Origin: Mycobacterium sp. E2733
GTDB lineage: Bacteria; Actinomycetota; Actinomycetes; Mycobacteriales; Mycobacteriaceae
Direction of reading: 5' to 3'
Assembly: GCF_001667585.1 (NCBI RefSeq)
Contig: NZ_LZJZ01000102.1
Span: forward strand, 1-47,087
DNA: 47,087 bases
Position 1 is the stretch's first letter, and each line of letters starts with the position of its first letter. The notes beneath the pieces are model-generated. The model worked only from the letters and a program-made list of their open reading frames with translations. It did no database searches and was not told the DNA's origin. Both the position numbers and the translations under genes were made by a program. Positions 44,913 through 47,087 of the stretch are shown here, in pieces.

Positions 44913-46106
44913 TCAGCCGGCGGACAGCCGGACCAGGAATCCGTTCAGGATCAGCGTCTGCGCCAGCCCGGTCTGCTGTGGGGCGTTCAGCCCAGGCAGC
45001 TCGCCGACCCGAAACGGCTCGCTGCTTCCGGCGAGGAACAGCATCGCCGCTTCATGGTCGGCGCCGGCGGCGACAGACAGTCGTGCGAATTTCAGGACAA
45101 CCCTGTCGTCGACGCGCGCTACCCGCGCATAGAGCGGTTCATATTTCGCGACCAGTGTTTCCCCGTTGATCCCGACGGTGTCGCTGACCCGTCCGACCGG
45201 AGGGCATCGGCCCCGCCGGACCAGGACGTCGGCCAGCGCGTCGAGGCTTTCGGTGAGAATTTCGGGATCCTCGAGGTATCGCAGGCTGTCGCGCACGAGG
45301 GCGCGCAGGCCGGCGCGGGCGGTTGCGTCATCCAGGTGCCGTGGCGACAAGCGCGCGTGCACGCGGGGGTCGCGCAAACTCAGCGCGTGCAGCTCGTGCG
45401 TGAGGAGCGTGAGCACGGTGGGTGCATGCAGCCCGATCGTCAGATGGACCGACGGCTCGGAGCACGTTTCGGCCGAATGCACTTGGCCGCGCGGCAAATA
45501 CAGCGCGTCACCGGGTTGCAGGTTCACGTCGGTCGACGACGTGAACCCGTCGGTCCCGACCCCCTTGCGCCGTTGGATCTCGTGCGGCGGCACGGCGGCT
45601 GCGTCGGACACATGCCACGTCTTGGATCCTTCGATCTGCAGGACCAACACATCATGCGGGTCGCAGTGCGGGACAAAGCCGGTCGACTCAGGCGGCGTGA
45701 CGTAGGCATTCACCCGGGTCGGGAAGTTCAGCTCGACCTCGATGGAATGCGACAATGACGCGATGGCGCGCAGGTAGCGCTCGACCCCGTTCACGACGAT
45801 CGTGTAGCCGCCGGCCAGGCCGTCGCGTACCCGGACCGAGTCCAGGCCGCCGTCGGTGCGGCGGTAGGTCGCCGGATTCCGATCCTCCCCGCTCTTGACC
45901 ATCCGCACCGCCGACGCGTCCGGTTGTACATGCTCTAGGAGTACGTCGACGGCCGACGGCCCGGGAAGCAGCCGGTCGAAGTAGCCTGGCCGGCAGCGCT
46001 GGATGTGGTGGTGGGTGGTCGCCCAGATCTCGTCGAGGAAGGTGTCAACGCCGACGGGGTGCAGCAACCAGGCTAGCGAAGATTCGACGGAACTCCCCCT
46101 GAACAT
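44913..46106 (-). CDS. JmjC/cupin-4 family 2-oxoglutarate oxygenase-like protein
   Basis: About 397 residues from the ATG at 46106 (MFRGSSVESSLAWLLHPVGV); a GTG at 46130 adds eight. The iron site H-x-D is in GFVPHCDPHDVLVLQIEG (His147, Asp149) and the distal His210 is in YLPRGQVHSAE. EGSKTWHV is typical of ribosomal oxygenases of the YcfD/NO66 type, which hydroxylate ribosomal proteins. A winged-helix-like C-terminal part follows. No obvious ribosome site is seen before either start. It may hydroxylate a protein or a small molecule; the substrate is unknown. Confidence 0.8.
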   Translation of the reverse strand: MFRGSSVESSLAWLLHPVGVDTFLDEIWATTHHHIQRCRPGYFDRLLPGPSAVDVLLEHVQPDASAVRMVKSGEDRNPATYRRTDGGLDSVRVRDGLAGGYTIVVNGVERYLRAIASLSHSIEVELNFPTRVNAYVTPPESTGFVPHCDPHDVLVLQIEGSKTWHVSDAAAVPPHEIQRRKGVGTDGFTSSTDVNLQPGDALYLPRGQVHSAETCSEPSVHLTIGLHAPTVLTLLTHELHALSLRDPRVHARLSPRHLDDATARAGLRALVRDSLRYLEDPEILTESLDALADVLVRRGRCPPVGRVSDTVGINGETLVAKYEPLYARVARVDDRVVLKFARLSVAAGADHEAAMLFLAGSSEPFRVGELPGLNAPQQTGLAQTLILNGFLVRLSAG

Positions 46107-46195
46107 CGTGCCGACCGGTATGCACCACACTAAGCCTGCACCCGCACGCGCCCCGCCTTCCTCGGCACCCCCTCCGCGACCACTAGCCTGGATGG

Positions 46196-47087
46196 GTGCC
46201 AGATCCCGCCACGTACCGTCCCCCGCCCGGGTCCATCCCGGTCGAGCCGGGGGTCTACCGATTCCGGGATACGCACGGGCGAGTCATCTACGTTGGGAAG
46301 GCCAAGAGCCTGCGGAGCAGGCTGACGTCATACTTCGCCGACGTCGCCGGCCTGCATCCGCGAACCCGGCAGATGGTGACCACCGCAGCCAAGGTCGAGT
46401 GGACGGTGGTCAACACCGAAGTCGAGGCGCTGCAGCTCGAATACAACTGGATCAAGGAATTCGACCCGCGCTTCAACGTCCGCTACCGCGACGACAAGTC
46501 CTACCCGGTGCTGGCCGTCACCCTCAACGAAGAGTTCCCCCGGCTGATGGTTTACCGCGGCCCGCGCCGCAAGGGCGTGCGCTATTTCGGGCCCTACTCC
46601 CACGCGTGGGCGATTCGGGAAACGCTGGACCTGCTCACCCGCGTCTTCCCGGCCCGCACCTGTTCGGCCGGTGTGTTCAAGCGGCACAAGCAGATCGACC
46701 GTCCGTGCCTGCTCGGCTACATCGACAAATGCTCGGCACCCTGCATCGGCCGGGTCACCGCCGAGCAGCACCGCCAGATCGTCGACGACTTCTGCGACTT
46801 CCTGTCCGGCAAGACCGACCGCTTCGCGCGCGAGTTGGAACACCGAATGCACGCCGCCTCCGACGAACTCGACTTCGAACGGGCCGCGCGCCTGCGCGAC
46901 GACCTGGGTGCGCTCAAACGCGCCATGGAGAAGCAGGCCGTGGTGCTCGGCGACGGCACCGATGCCGACGTGGTGGCCTTCGCCGACGACGAGCTGGAGG
47001 CGGCGGTCCAGGTGTTCCACGTCCGCGGCGGCCGGGTGCGCGGCCAGCGCGGCTGGATCGTCGAAAAGTCCGCTGAGGCCGGTGATT
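46196..47087 (+). CDS. uvrC: UvrC, excinuclease ABC subunit C (partial, runs off right edge)
   Basis: The first 297 codons are present, beginning VPDPATYRPPPGSIPVEPGV with GTG at 46196. The GIY-YIG nuclease domain (GVYRFRDTHGRVIYVGKAKS) makes the 3-prime cut in nucleotide excision repair. Cysteines in RTCSAGVFKRHKQ and KCSAPCIGR are the conserved metal-like cluster. The UVR domain is ELDFERAARLRDDLGALK. The C-terminal RNase H-like domain lies outside the window. It is divergent from the JmjC gene, with about 90 bases between the starts. Confidence 0.95.
   Translation, partial: MPDPATYRPPPGSIPVEPGVYRFRDTHGRVIYVGKAKSLRSRLTSYFADVAGLHPRTRQMVTTAAKVEWTVVNTEVEALQLEYNWIKEFDPRFNVRYRDDKSYPVLAVTLNEEFPRLMVYRGPRRKGVRYFGPYSHAWAIRETLDLLTRVFPARTCSAGVFKRHKQIDRPCLLGYIDKCSAPCIGRVTAEQHRQIVDDFCDFLSGKTDRFARELEHRMHAASDELDFERAARLRDDLGALKRAMEKQAVVLGDGTDADVVAFADDELEAAVQVFHVRGGRVRGQRGWIVEKSAEAGD

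Noticed and set aside
46003..47076. Plus-strand frame overlapping uvrC
   Set aside because: The uvrC frame starting at 46196 has clear GIY-YIG and UVR motifs; the other frame is a shadow.

Overview
The window is chromosomal DNA of a slow-growing Mycobacterium that I would place near the M. avium complex. The evidence is strong GC richness, frequent GTG starts, near-complete gene-order agreement with M. tuberculosis Rv1377c-Rv1420, and a PPE gene. Names in Rv form come from remembered families, not from a database search. I see no tRNA or rRNA gene, CRISPR array, insertion sequence or prophage.

Layout. 1-365 holds a broken copy of nusB in a fold-back inverted repeat, probably a contig-end artefact. 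362-3709 carries the Rv2532c-like and Rv2531c-like (PLP decarboxylase) genes. 3706-6950 is a two-component module: a small exported protein, a histidine kinase, a convergent OmpR-type regulator, and an eight-helix membrane protein of the COG4705 type built from four repeats. Two of its promoters share 11-bp direct repeats at a fixed distance from CCTAGG. 7435-10924 holds a GNAT acetyltransferase, a serine hydrolase, a STAS anti-anti-sigma factor, a methyltransferase and an exported CBM2 protein.

11083-19797 is the pyrimidine operon pyrR-pyrB-pyrC-(Rv1382)-carA-carB-pyrF. Every junction is a 1-4 base stop/start overlap, and an apparent PyrR-binding hairpin precedes pyrR. 19815-24712 is a housekeeping block: a MerR-type HTH/TOBE protein, mihF, gmk, rpoZ, coaBC and metK. 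24709-28178 is an operon of two HSL-type esterases and a Baeyer-Villiger-type monooxygenase, which could together cleave ketones to alcohol and acid. 28177-32400 has a YhhN protein, degenerate PriA, a MarR regulator and its likely target methyltransferase. 32570-42663 has fmt, rsmB, rpe and the riboflavin genes ribD, ribC, ribA2 and ribH, interrupted by the p55-lprG lipoprotein/transporter pair. 42664-46106 is accessory: a hemophore-like protein, a PPE protein and a JmjC/cupin oxygenase. uvrC runs off the right edge.

Points most worth a second look are the shared promoter architecture of the two-component/COG4705/exported-protein module, a 22-bp repeated operator around the MarR gene, a 57-bp tandem repeat duplicating the rsmB stop region, the fold-back at the left edge, and the accessory block that replaces lprH/Rv1419.
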